Of a stretch of DNA of 51,524 nt, positions 25,082-34,662 are shown piece after piece. A program made the translations under genes and the position numbers. Source of the stretch: Aeribacillus composti (GTDB lineage: Bacteria > Bacillota > Bacilli > Bacillales > Aeribacillaceae). A model generated the notes under the pieces. That model worked only from the letters and a program-made list of their open reading frames with translations, did not search any database and was not told the origin of the DNA. Location: positions 1-51,524 of the forward strand of contig NZ_VISS01000031.1 in NCBI RefSeq assembly GCF_007827555.1, read 5' to 3'. Each line of letters opens with the position of its first letter. The stretch's first letter is position 1.

Positions 25082-25981
25082 TTATTCATGAAACTCAGGA
25101 TACAAATATTTCACCAATTCATCTAAAGCTTCATCCGCTCGAATGGTTGCGGTAGTCGGGAACAATTCTTCTTCCAGATCATACACCCTGCCATTTTTGA
25201 CAGCATCAAAATGCTTCCATATATCGTTCTTCTTAAATTCTTCATCGAACATTTTGACTACTTCCTCCGGCATGCCGTGAGCAAGCCTTAATATGACATC
25301 GGGATTGGATTCATATAAATATTCTGTGTTAGATTCTAAATACTCCACTTTCTCTCCTTGAATCACGTTGTTTCCACCCGCCAATTTCACTAGATCGCCA
25401 ATATAGGAATGCTCTGTTGCCACTAAGTAACTTCCGGGAACTCCGAGTAAGATTAAAACATTTGGTTTTTCCAAGTTACGAGTTTTTTTCTGGATTTCTT
25501 TTACTTTTTTTTCGAATCTATCAACGATCTTCTTCGCTTGTTTTTGTCGTTCATATTTTTCTCCGAGTGCAAGAATTTCCTTTTCCATTGATTGAAGACT
25601 GGTTAAATCCAAAAAATCTACTTGAACGTTATGTTTTTCAAACACTGGCTCTAAATCATATTGAATAGTTGAAACAGAGTATACATCAGTAGGTTTTAAA
25701 GACATCAAAACTTCCATATCAGGATTTTTAGCATACCCCACTCTTTTCGCATTCTTATACCGCTCCGGCAGTTTTTTGCTGCTTGTGGGGACGCCAACTA
25801 AATCAATATCTAACGCATCAAAAATTTCCGTAACGGCAACAGATAATGAGACAACTCGATGATCCTGTTTTTTCGGCTTTTTTTGTTCCGTTGATTCAGC
25901 AGCAGATGAAGAACAACCGGCGACGACAACCAGCAGCATTATCAAAAGGATCAGCCATCCCATTCTTCTTTGTTTACACAC
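25082..25981 (-). CDS. isdE: Haem-binding lipoprotein, IsdE-like
   Basis: 299 residues starting at GTG behind GGGGAGG. A lipobox (VVAGCSSSA, Cys about residue 23) is followed by a type III binding-protein fold (RVVSLSVAVTEIFDALDIDL, MEVLMSLKPTDVY, DAVKNGRVYDLEEELF). IsdE proteins take haem from wall NEAT proteins through Met and His ligands; these cannot be assigned here with certainty. No Fur box is seen in the 110 bp upstream, so transcription probably reads through from the NEAT genes past the hairpin at 26050-26083. Confidence 0.85.
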   Translation of the reverse strand: MCKQRRMGWLILLIMLLVVVAGCSSSAAESTEQKKPKKQDHRVVSLSVAVTEIFDALDIDLVGVPTSSKKLPERYKNAKRVGYAKNPDMEVLMSLKPTDVYSVSTIQYDLEPVFEKHNVQVDFLDLTSLQSMEKEILALGEKYERQKQAKKIVDRFEKKVKEIQKKTRNLEKPNVLILLGVPGSYLVATEHSYIGDLVKLAGGNNVIQGEKVEYLESNTEYLYESNPDVILRLAHGMPEEVVKMFDEEFKKNDIWKHFDAVKNGRVYDLEEELFPTTATIRADEALDELVKYLYPEFHE

Positions 25982-26044
25982 TTAAACAAAGCCTCCCCGC
26001 TTTCGACCGACCTAAAAAGTCGTTGTCATATTTTTTTAAATAAG

Positions 26045-26083
26045 AAAATGTTGTCTTGATGCGCATGTCCGCATCAAGACAAC
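26045..26083 (-). terminator. Strong hairpin after the NEAT genes
   Basis: A perfect 14-bp stem, GTTGTCTTGATGCG (26050-26063) with CGCATCAAGACAAC (26070-26083), followed on minus by ATTTTCTTATTT. It would reduce, perhaps not abolish, read-through from the NEAT genes into isdE. Confidence 0.75.
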
Positions 26084-26090
26084 AGTCAGG

Positions 26091-28865
26091 TTATTTTTTC
26101 AAATGAATAAGGAGCCTTGAGCGATTCTTCCAAACTATGATGGCAAGAGATCCTAGCAGCAATGCCAAATACAAACCAATTTGGGAAAGATCAGCCGTTT
26201 TGGCATTCACGGTTGAATTATTTGAGTTATTGGAAGCGTCATCGTCTGTCGACTGTTGATCTGCATCTCGGTTAAAGGTTAGTGAATCGTCATCGCTATT
26301 GCTATTTTGTTGATTTTGATCCTGATTTTGGTTTTGATCTTGATCGCTGGAATTCGTATTCCTCGTTGGAACATCTGTTCCATCATATGGTTTTACACTA
26401 TCTGGATCAAAAGCAATTTGGATATCATACGTATTGTGATATTGAAGATCTGGAATATCCACCTTGATCTTAGCATTCACTTTTTTAGATAAATCTTCGA
26501 TCGGGAAACCTACTACTCTTGTATCTTCTTTTTCATTTTTGCTTCGCACTTCCACATCTTGATATTGGCCGTTTCTTTCCACTTGTAATTTCGTGATCCA
26601 TGAGCTTTTTAGCAATGTGAACGCAACATCTAATTGTCCATTTTTTACAGTTAATAGTGCCGGGCTGACAACATAATCATTGACCATTGACGGTTCTTCT
26701 GTACCATTTTTTAATACAGTAAATTCCACGGTATATAGACCGTCAGCCAACTCATTTCTTGTTTGTCCGCCATTGTTATTTCCAGAATTTTGATTGTTAT
26801 TGTTCGATGGATTGTCTCCAGGCTTATTTGTACCCGGATCTTTCCCAGGATCTTCTGGTTTTTGTCCATCCTCATCCGGCTGATCCTTCTTTACTGGTTT
26901 GATGCTGTCTACATCAAACTGGATTTGAACCGTATAAGATCCATCATAACCATATTGCGGTATAACAACTCTTGTTTGAACATTCAGTTTTTTCGTTAAA
27001 TCGTCCACTTCAAACTTGACGACTCTTGTGTCTTCTACGTCATTCGTCGATACAACCTCCGCATCGACATATTGACCGTTTCGCTCTACTTGAAAGCTTT
27101 TAATCCATCCGCTGTTTTTTAACGTCACGGAGACGTATTTTTTGCCATCCTTCACCGATAAGCGAGCCGGTTTCACAGTATAGCCATCCATCATCGAGAT
27201 ATCTTCTGTCTTGTCTTTTAAGACCTTAAAGTCAATCGTATATTCACCGTCTTGAAGCTCTTCAGCAGGCTGTTCATCCTGATCGCCATCTTCTCCCGGC
27301 TGCGGATTTGGCTCATTATCTCCAGGAGCTGGATCATTCGGTTCCTCGCCATCTTCTTGTCCTGGATTTTCAGGCTCTTGGCCTCCTTCTTCCGGCTGCT
27401 CCGCCTGCACTGGTGTAATGCTGTCTACATCAAACTTGAATTGAACGGTATGCGTCATTTCATACATGTTCGGAACCGAAACAGTCAATTGAGCATTCAA
27501 TTTTTTTGTTAAATCGTCTACTTCAAACTTGACGACTCTTGTATTTTTTTCTACATTTGTCGATACAACCTCTGCATCGACATATTCTCCATTTCGCTCT
27601 ACTTTAAAGCTTTTAATTAATGAACTGCTTTTTAACGTCAATAAGACGTATTTTTTGCCGTCCTGCACTGTTAAACGGGCCGGCTTCTCTGTATAGTTAT
27701 CCATTGATGAGATATCATCTGTCCCGTTTTTGAACACTGTCAAGTCAATCGTGTATTCTCCGTCTTGAAGCTGTTCAGCAGGCTGTTCATCTTGATCACC
27801 ATCTTCTCCAGGAGCTGGATCATTTGGTTCCTCGCCATCTTCTTGTCCCGGATTTTCAGGCTCTTGGCCGCCTTCTTCCGGCTGTCCATCCTGCACTGGT
27901 GTAATGCTGTCTACATCAAACAAGAATTGAACAGTATGAACCGTATCATATACCCCTGGTACGGCAACTCTTGTTTGAACATTCAGTTTTTTCGTTAAAT
28001 CATCTACTTCAAATTTGACGACTCTCGTATTTTCTGTCTCATTCGTCGATACAACCTCCGCATCGACATATTCACCGTTTCGTTCTACTTGAAAGGTTTT
28101 AATCCATTCGCTGCTTTTTAACGTCACTGAGACGTATTTTTTGCCGTCCTGTACTGTTAAACCAGCTGGCTTCACAGTATAGCCGTCCATTGTTGAGGTA
28201 TCTTCTGTCCCGTTTTTCAAGACCCTAAAGCCAATCGTATATTCGCCGTCTTGAAGCTGTTCCGCAGGCTGTTCATCTTGATTGCCATCTTCTCCCGGCT
28301 GCGGATTTGGCTCAGTATCTCCAGGAGTTGGATCTTTCGGCTCTTCCCCATCTTCTTGACCTGGATTTTCAGGCTCTTGCCCGCCCTCTTCCGGCTGCTC
28401 CGCCTGCACTGGTGTAATGCTGTTTACATCAAACAAGAATTGAACCGTATGAACTGTATCATATACGCCTGGTACGGCGACTCTTGTTTGAACATTCAAT
28501 TTTTTCGTTAAATCATCCACCTCAAACTTGACGACTCTTGTGTTTTCTGCTTCATTCGTCGATACAACCTCCGCATCGACGTATTCACCATTTCGTTCTA
28601 CTTGAAAGGTTTTAATCCATTCGCTGCTTTTTAATGTCACTGATACATATGTTTTGCCGTTCTGCACTGTTAAGCCGGCCGGCTTCACGGTATAGCCGTC
28701 CATTGTCGAGGTATCTTCTGTTCCGTTTTTCAAGACCCTAAAGCCAATCGTGTATTCTCCGTCTGCTAAAGCCGATTCAGCAAAAACAGGCTGTATTTTG
28801 ACGGTCGGCAATAATAGCAGGACAACCATAAAAATGGCAAAAAACTTTCTAATCCTTTTCTTCAC
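26091..28865 (-). CDS. Wall-anchored haem-binding protein with five NEAT domains
   Basis: 924 residues from GTG 28865 behind GGGGAGG. A signal peptide (1-30) is followed by NEAT domains at about 34-150, 205-322, 367-484, 537-656 and 706-826. Acidic linkers rich in Pro, Glu, Gln and Gly separate the first four; an Asn-rich linker precedes the fifth. The C-terminus has a sorting signal NAKTAD (887-892), a hydrophobic span and a basic tail. NEAT domains bind haem through the first Tyr of YxxxY. Domains 4 and 5 keep it (Tyr640/Tyr644, Tyr809/Tyr813), but domains 1-3 have His at the second place (Tyr135/His139, Tyr306/His310, Tyr468/His472). Domains 1 and 2 are nearly identical in DNA, showing recent duplication. 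Role: haem capture and relay to IsdE. Confidence 0.93.
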   Translation of the reverse strand: MKKRIRKFFAIFMVVLLLLPTVKIQPVFAESALADGEYTIGFRVLKNGTEDTSTMDGYTVKPAGLTVQNGKTYVSVTLKSSEWIKTFQVERNGEYVDAEVVSTNEAENTRVVKFEVDDLTKKLNVQTRVAVPGVYDTVHTVQFLFDVNSITPVQAEQPEEGGQEPENPGQEDGEEPKDPTPGDTEPNPQPGEDGNQDEQPAEQLQDGEYTIGFRVLKNGTEDTSTMDGYTVKPAGLTVQDGKKYVSVTLKSSEWIKTFQVERNGEYVDAEVVSTNETENTRVVKFEVDDLTKKLNVQTRVAVPGVYDTVHTVQFLFDVDSITPVQDGQPEEGGQEPENPGQEDGEEPNDPAPGEDGDQDEQPAEQLQDGEYTIDLTVFKNGTDDISSMDNYTEKPARLTVQDGKKYVLLTLKSSSLIKSFKVERNGEYVDAEVVSTNVEKNTRVVKFEVDDLTKKLNAQLTVSVPNMYEMTHTVQFKFDVDSITPVQAEQPEEGGQEPENPGQEDGEEPNDPAPGDNEPNPQPGEDGDQDEQPAEELQDGEYTIDFKVLKDKTEDISMMDGYTVKPARLSVKDGKKYVSVTLKNSGWIKSFQVERNGQYVDAEVVSTNDVEDTRVVKFEVDDLTKKLNVQTRVVIPQYGYDGSYTVQIQFDVDSIKPVKKDQPDEDGQKPEDPGKDPGTNKPGDNPSNNNNQNSGNNNGGQTRNELADGLYTVEFTVLKNGTEEPSMVNDYVVSPALLTVKNGQLDVAFTLLKSSWITKLQVERNGQYQDVEVRSKNEKEDTRVVGFPIEDLSKKVNAKIKVDIPDLQYHNTYDIQIAFDPDSVKPYDGTDVPTRNTNSSDQDQNQNQDQNQQNSNSDDDSLTFNRDADQQSTDDDASNNSNNSTVNAKTADLSQIGLYLALLLGSLAIIVWKNRSRLLIHLKK
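27230..28750 (-). repeat. Tandem NEAT-linker repeats of about 0.5 kb
   Basis: Units of roughly 486-513 bp (one NEAT domain plus linker) repeat three times here, the first two almost identical, with more diverged copies toward 26.4 kb. The linker EEGGQEPENPGQEDGEEP recurs at each boundary. Copy number may vary between strains by recombination, and assembly should be checked. Confidence 0.85.
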
Positions 28866-28880
28866 AAGAAACCTCCCCTT

Positions 28881-29558
28881 CTACGAAACTTTAAATCTAG
28901 ATTTGAATTTAAAAGTTAGAAATGCTGCAGATAATAAAAATAAACCGATGAAAACATAAAGTGACGTGCTGTCACTAGTTTCCGGATTATTTTCTGTCTG
29001 CTTGTCTGTTTCATTTTGATTGTTTGTTTTATTTTGACTACTTTTTTCATTGCTTGTTTTTGTAGAAGCAGAGGTAGATGATTCGTTTGAACTATTAGAA
29101 TCTGAGCTAACAGCTTTAATGCTATTTTGATCAAACTTTAGTCTTATTGTGTAATGGCTGTCATAAACACCCTCTCCAGGAAATTCTTCTTCTGGAATAT
29201 AAACATGTATTTGAGAGGTTACAATGTCGGGAACTTGATCTACTTCAAATTGCGCAACTCTTTTATTTGCAGAAGTATCTGTGCTTATCACTTTTGTATC
29301 TACATTAGAGACTTTAAATTCTTTAATCCACGAACTATGATTTAATCTTACTTGAACAAAGTATTTGCCATTTTTCACAATTAGTTTTGCAGGCTTTTCC
29401 CAATAATCATTGGCTATGGATACCGAATCATTATCTGCTTTTAAAACTTTATAGTTGATGGTATATGTTCCATCAGCCAAGGAATTATTCGCCGATGCCG
29501 GCAATGAAGCATAAAAAACTACAAAAAGTAAAAAGACGACTGAAAAAATTTTTTTCAT
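28881..29558 (-). CDS. isdC: Single-NEAT wall protein, IsdC-like
   Basis: 225 residues: signal peptide (1-23), one NEAT domain (about 28-150), a Ser/Thr/Asn-rich stalk, sorting signal NPETSD, hydrophobic span and basic end. The haem motif is the full YxxxY (GVYDSHYTIRL), and the upper lip reads SIANDYWEKPAKL. NPETSD fits the NPxTx motif of class B sortase. A strong AAAGGAGGG site precedes the ATG. It is the first gene after two Fur-box-like sites and lies 15 bp before the five-NEAT gene. By analogy with IsdC it passes haem across the wall to the lipoprotein. Confidence 0.9.
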   Translation of the reverse strand: MKKIFSVVFLLFVVFYASLPASANNSLADGTYTINYKVLKADNDSVSIANDYWEKPAKLIVKNGKYFVQVRLNHSSWIKEFKVSNVDTKVISTDTSANKRVAQFEVDQVPDIVTSQIHVYIPEEEFPGEGVYDSHYTIRLKFDQNSIKAVSSDSNSSNESSTSASTKTSNEKSSQNKTNNQNETDKQTENNPETSDSTSLYVFIGLFLLSAAFLTFKFKSRFKVS

Positions 29559-29644
29559 TTTTTGATCCGTACCCTCCTTTAAAATTTAATTAATAGATTG
29601 TTATATTCCAGAATTAAATAGCTTTCCCCCTTTCGGCCACTTAT

Positions 29645-29699
29645 CAATAATGATTCTCAATCTCAAGAGTCATTTTATTAATAACGATTCTCATTGTCA
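29645..29699 (-). promoter_or_regulatory. Tandem Fur-box-like sites upstream of the NEAT operon
   Basis: CAATAATGATTCTCAATCT (29645-29663) and ATAACGATTCTCATTGTCA (29681-29699) each resemble the 19-bp Fur consensus on the + reading. They sit 87-141 bp before the isdC-like gene. Iron repression of the whole haem run is the simplest reading. Confidence 0.75.
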
Positions 29700-29700
29700 A

Positions 29701-30660
29701 TAAATTTTTATGAATCTTCCAGTTTTCCATCATTATAGAAATTTTTCATTTAGTAGTTTTTTATTCAGTGGGATACTCCGTATTAGAAGACTTTAGTCGA
29801 ATTTTTTACAGGAAAATAGAAAAATCTTGTTTAATTGAATTTCATCCATAAAAAAATAATTTGTATTTATCGGAATGATTGATTCGCTTTATGTCTGAAA
29901 AATTATTCGGACAGTGTATTATTCATGTGAATATAAGCTATCGATTAACAAAATGAATAGAAGAAAAAATGGAGATGCAACAAATTAGATCAGTTCCCTT
30001 TTTTCGGAAACGTGGTAGGGTAATAAAGCTGTTAAGGCCAAGGGGAAAATGGAAGATTTGGAGTATTTTTAAAAAATACTGTTTCATTGATTAAACTTTA
30101 TTAAGAAAATTTAATGTTTGTACCAGCACTTTCTTCTTTATGTATCGATAACGCAATATGAACTCCATAAAAATATGTATGGAGAAGCTGTTATCTCCAT
30201 AAAAATAAGTTTAGTTTCTATAAAAAAGTAATATAGAGCAGATACAAAAACGGTAAAAATTAGACATAAACTTTTTTTAAAAAGTTTGAATACGAAATGG
30301 AGTGTGAAATGAAATTAATTATTTTTGAATAATTTTTTTAAATAATATTCGCCAGCTGTTCTATATGAGTTTACAACTGGGCAATAAAGTATTGAAAATA
30401 CATATAAGCATTTCTTCAAACAATAATATTTTCGCTGCACCTACAATGAAACTTCAAAACAAGCTCATAATACTAGTAACTCTCATTTCTTTTTATCAAT
30501 TTGGCCGATCTGTACAATCAACTGTTGACTTTCAAATTATTAAGATCTATTATTATAGAAAATTAAACCTAGCTAAATAGTATGATTTAAATTTAAAACG
30601 ACTCAATTAGATGGTACAGATTTTTGAATGGATAAAAGGTGCAGACGACAAGCGGTAAGT
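29701..30660. other. AT-rich gene-free stretch
   Basis: No frame with a ribosome site and recognisable protein was seen. An ORF at 30365-30580 lacks a ribosome site and similarity and is left out. Confidence 0.4.
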
Positions 30661-30805
30661 ACAGATTTAGCATTACTCATCTACTAACAGGGTGTGGATC
30701 AAATACATCCTCTCGTTCATCATTTGACACTGCAAAGATAGTGATTCAAAAGCTTGCATATGACAGAGCCTATCCTTATGCAAATGAAATCATATATAAC
30801 TTATG
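30661..30805 (+). pseudogene. Possible remnant of a binding-protein lipoprotein
   Basis: One frame reads ISITHLLTGCGSNTSS, then DTAKIVIQKLAYDRAYPYAN, and stops at TGA near 30805. LLTGCGSNTSS looks like a lipobox and the mature start of an ABC binding protein. The start of the signal peptide and the remainder are missing. It precedes an orphan amino-acid ABC ATPase, so I infer a decayed transporter operon. Confidence 0.3.
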
Positions 30806-31062
30806 ACTGCACAGTCAGTTGGATTAAAATGTTCAGGCATTTAGAATGCTCATTCCTCAAACGCCGGCTGCAGCACTTTCAAATTTTTGTACAGCCACTG
30901 TCAATTTTATTAAAGCACATCATTAAGTCATAGGGTGCCATTGCATGAAATAATATTAAGAGCTTAACATGTCGGAATTTTTTGAATTTTATATTGATAT
31001 GTAGTTTTGGAGAATATTTATAAAACTACCAGACTTAAGCTTGAAGGAAAGAGGTGGATAAC

Positions 31063-31818
31063 ATGCTGGAAATTAAAAATGTACATAAATCATTTGGGAA
31101 AAACAAAGTTTTAAACGGAGTTGATTTAAAAATAGATAAAGGGGATGTTGTCGTCATACTTGGACCGAGCGGATCAGGAAAGACAACATTGCTAAGATGC
31201 ATAAATTTTCTTGAAAAAGCAGATCAAGGTCAGGCAATTTTTGGGGATATTCAGGTTGATCTTCATAAAGCAACTAGAAAACAAATTCATGCAATAAGAC
31301 AAAAGACTGCATTTGTATTTCAAAATTACAATTTGTTTAATAATAAAACAGCATTAGAAAATGTAACAGAGGGGCTTATTATTGGCAGGAAGATTCCAAA
31401 AGAAAAAGCGAATGAAATTGGAAAAAAAGCATTGGATAAAGTAGGACTGTCCCACAAATACAATGCTTACCCTAGTGAATTATCGGGCGGGCAGCAGCAA
31501 AGGGTTGGCATTGCAAGAGCGATTGCTTTAAATCCAGACATCATTTTATTTGATGAACCAACTTCAGCACTGGATCCGGAATTAGTTGGTGAAGTTTTAA
31601 CAGTTATGAAGCAAATTGCCAAAGAAGGAACAACAATGTTGGTTGTAACTCATGAAATGTCTTTTGCGAAAGATGTTGCCAATCGGGTGATTTTTATGGA
31701 TGGCGGAGTCATTGTAGAAGAAGGATCACCTAAAGAAATTTTCACACATCCAAAAGAAGAAAGAACAAAACAGTTCTTAAAGCGGGTAATACCCGAGGAT
31801 TTTACTTACTATATTTAA
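31063..31818 (+). CDS. Polar amino-acid ABC ATPase without partner genes
   Basis: 251 residues from ATG 31063 (GAAAGAGG upstream; GTG 31054 overlaps that site). All motifs are intact: [39 protein letters not shown] and VVTHEM. No permease or intact binding protein adjoins it, only a possible lipoprotein remnant upstream and decayed DNA downstream. It may serve another permease or be a survivor of a lost operon. A strong terminator follows. Confidence 0.88.
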   Translation: MLEIKNVHKSFGKNKVLNGVDLKIDKGDVVVILGPSGSGKTTLLRCINFLEKADQGQAIFGDIQVDLHKATRKQIHAIRQKTAFVFQNYNLFNNKTALENVTEGLIIGRKIPKEKANEIGKKALDKVGLSHKYNAYPSELSGGQQQRVGIARAIALNPDIILFDEPTSALDPELVGEVLTVMKQIAKEGTTMLVVTHEMSFAKDVANRVIFMDGGVIVEEGSPKEIFTHPKEERTKQFLKRVIPEDFTYYI

Positions 31819-31880
31819 ACAATTGAACAGCCTCTGTCCTTTCACATCACTGTAAATACAGACCCAAACACAGAATTCCT

Positions 31881-31919
31881 AGCCCTAAACGATTCAAATA
31901 CGAATTGTTTAGGGCTTTT
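31881..31919 (+). terminator. Terminator after the orphan ATPase
   Basis: AGCCCTAAAC-ATTC and GAAT-GTTTAGGGCT form a long stem (31881-31916) followed by TTTTG. Confidence 0.8.
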
Positions 31920-33275
31920 GCCGAATATTGATTGATTTCCTTCAATATCCTTTACGAGCACCACTATTCAAGCTGTTTCCACTGGGCATCCTACGGAATG
32001 AACATATCAGGATGTGGAAGCTCCCGTAAAAATAAAGAACCTTCGAAACGATCCGAAATTTCCCATTAAAGTATTAAATAGCCATCACTACCAAATATTT
32101 TAACAACACGACAAGCAAAAGCAAGTTTCTCAAGAACGTGGTAAAATAATAGCATCAGCATAGCACTGTTCAGCAGCGTAGTATTCTTTCGAAATGCATG
32201 AGTACAAGCACTTTATTGATCCAACAGTAATGCAAAATTCTCACACCGTTATGCGAAGAAGTTTTTCAAGGAAGATTTCGATCAAGTGGCAATTATACAA
32301 AGCTGAATATCTATCCATATGTTTCCAGAAAAAATGTCCTATTCTTTTGAAACCCGGCAAAATGTAAAGCATCGTTGTCTGTGCAATGAACAAGCAGTTC
32401 ATCGGTTTTACCCAGATTTTATCCTATACGTTCGCCAACTTTTTCTAAAATAGGTAGTTTTGAAAACGTTTACTTTTTATAATTTGTCAGATCTCCTGAC
32501 GATAATATTGAGAATGCTGCATTTTAAAAAAATAATCTATTTAAAGACAGTTTAAATGGGATGCTGCTTTTAATAAAGACGGAATATTTTCATTATAGAT
32601 TATTAAAACCATTTTAAGGAGGTGGAATTATTCAATTAATGATTGCAGATGTTGTGCTTGAGCCTAATACCATGAAATTGGTAAGATCGCTGCCGAATGT
32701 AATGAATTGATGACGACACCTTTGATTTGTGAAACTGCTGAACAATCGGCAAGATTAATTAAAAATAACTATGAACTAACAGAGATTTTTATATATGCTG
32801 ACCCCGTGTTTTTCTACTTAGCAAAAATCGCGTTTCCTATTAGTAATTTTTCGTATTACATCCCTTTTGCAGGATAAATGATCGGCAAAGAATCGATCAA
32901 TCAAAAAGGAAAGCCAGGCCGAATTTAGGAAAAATCAATATCACGAAATTAGCAAAACACGTAAATGAAAAAAGAAAAGCAAATATTTAGTTTTCTTCAT
33001 AACTGTAAATCCTTGGAGAATTGGCTGCATTTATAGAAGCAAACAAAATGTAATCTGCGATTCTCGGTGTTTGGCTGACCATGTAGAGATTCTTTTTTCG
33101 CTATATTACTCTTTATGTTACCTTCGGCGGTATGAGCTTCTGGCGCAGAATATTTTGGTACGAATCTTGTTTAGGCTTTCTAATTGTTCAGAAATTTTTT
33201 TCAATAATGATCGACAAAACGGGTGATTCTTGTTCATTTCAATTGACCCTTCATTATTGGATTTAGGACTGTAAA
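31920..33275. other. Gene-free stretch with scattered coding remnants
   Basis: Around 32725-32875 a + frame reads TTPLICETAEQSARLIKNNY and then FIYADPVFFYLAKIAFPISN before a stop, with frameshifts on both sides; the protein is not recognised. A GGAGGTGG site at about 32618 precedes a short frame reading IQLMIADVVLEPNTMKL. The rest shows nothing I can support. Confidence 0.35.
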
Positions 33276-33299
33276 AATGCAAAAGGGGGGCAAGAATTA

Positions 33300-34550
33300 A
33301 TGAGGAATTCATTAGGCTATCCACAATTACTTTCGCAGTTGCGTCAAGACGATTCCCTAGACCTTTTGGCAGACCGTATTGGTGAAATGCTTGAATGTCC
33401 AATTACGATAGAGGATTCCAATCATCAGATCATTTCCTACAGCAGACATAAAGAAAATGTAGATGAAGCAAGAATGGCCACGATTATGAGTAGAAAAGTG
33501 CCAGATAAAATCATTAACAGCCTTTGGAAAAATGGGATTATGGCAAAACTGTTCGAAAGCGATGAACCTGTTATTGTCCCTGCAATCAAAGAAGTTGGAC
33601 TAGGCAACCGTGTCGCTGTTTCGATTCGAAAACATAATGAGGTTTTAGGTTTTATATGGGCACAAATCAATGATAAAACAATGGACGATGATCAATTGCA
33701 TTTGCTCAAGGAAGCTGCAAAGCTTGTGAAAAACCAGCTCCTCCTTCAGCGAATAAGAAAACGAAAAGAAGAAGAGAGTCATCAAGAATTTCTATGGAAG
33801 CTATTAACAGGTCATCTGAACGATGTGTCTAAGATTAAACACCAGGCTAAACGAGTTGGGGTTAATCTGGATGGAAATCTTGCTGTTGCTATCATTAACT
33901 TTGAAAATGATATAACACAAGCTATTGAAAAACATGCCTATTATTTAGCTGAAACATTGCACCAAGTTCAAGTAGTCAGCAAATTATTTGATCAAAATCA
34001 ACTAATATTGCTTACCCGGCTCAGAACAGAAAAAGAGGCGATTAACGCTCTTTCCGGTTTTATTAAAGATTTTATCAACAAAATAAGTATGCGTTTACAA
34101 ATCCGAAATATATCTGGTGCTTTCGGCTCCGTTTATCATTCTCCGGAGCATGTTCATTGCAGCTATAAACAAGCATTGAAAGTATTAAGGCTTAAGGAAA
34201 AATTCCCCGATGAATTACAGCAAAAGTATAGTTTTCAGGAGATCGGCATCTATCAGTTTTTAGATGAACTTTATCAAATCCGAGTTCGTGACCACTATCA
34301 AAGTGAGGCAATCAAAAAATTAAGAGAGTATGACCTCAAGCATCACACCGATTTATTGCTTACGCTTAAAAGTTATTTAGAATGTGACTGCAATGTTTAT
34401 CAAGCAGCGCAATTATTACATGTTCATCCGAATACGTTAAATTACCGTTTAAAAAGAGTTGTAGAAATAACAGGAGTAAACCTGAAAGACCCTAACCAGA
34501 AAATAACATTATTTCTGGATTTAAAACTTGAAAGCATGAATGTCGAGTAA
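33300..34550 (+). CDS. adeR: PucR-family activator, AdeR-like
   Basis: 416 residues. A GGGGGG ribosome site precedes ATG 33300. The N-terminal part is a sensory region (about 1-150), followed by a central GGDEF-like PucR domain and a C-terminal HTH_30 (CDCNVYQAAQLLHVHPNTLN, YRLKRVVEITGV). It lies 112 bp upstream of alanine dehydrogenase on the same strand. In Bacillus subtilis the PucR-type protein AdeR activates ald, so the same role is likely. No operator could be picked out. Confidence 0.85.
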   Translation: MRNSLGYPQLLSQLRQDDSLDLLADRIGEMLECPITIEDSNHQIISYSRHKENVDEARMATIMSRKVPDKIINSLWKNGIMAKLFESDEPVIVPAIKEVGLGNRVAVSIRKHNEVLGFIWAQINDKTMDDDQLHLLKEAAKLVKNQLLLQRIRKRKEEESHQEFLWKLLTGHLNDVSKIKHQAKRVGVNLDGNLAVAIINFENDITQAIEKHAYYLAETLHQVQVVSKLFDQNQLILLTRLRTEKEAINALSGFIKDFINKISMRLQIRNISGAFGSVYHSPEHVHCSYKQALKVLRLKEKFPDELQQKYSFQEIGIYQFLDELYQIRVRDHYQSEAIKKLREYDLKHHTDLLLTLKSYLECDCNVYQAAQLLHVHPNTLNYRLKRVVEITGVNLKDPNQKITLFLDLKLESMNVE

Positions 34551-34662
34551 TTTGTATATTTACACAAATTACTTTTGCGGTTTTCTGATTTTTTCATAAA
34601 GTAAGGTTCAACTAAAAGAGATATGATAGTGGTGCAGATGTTATTTTAAGGAGATGGTGAGG

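Noticed and set aside
26282-28511. Plus-strand ORFs of 60-86 codons under the five-NEAT gene
   Set aside because: They repeat with the NEAT units on the other strand and have no start signals; they are shadows of the real gene.
30365-30580. 71-codon plus-strand ORF
   Set aside because: No ribosome site, AT-driven composition and no recognisable motif.
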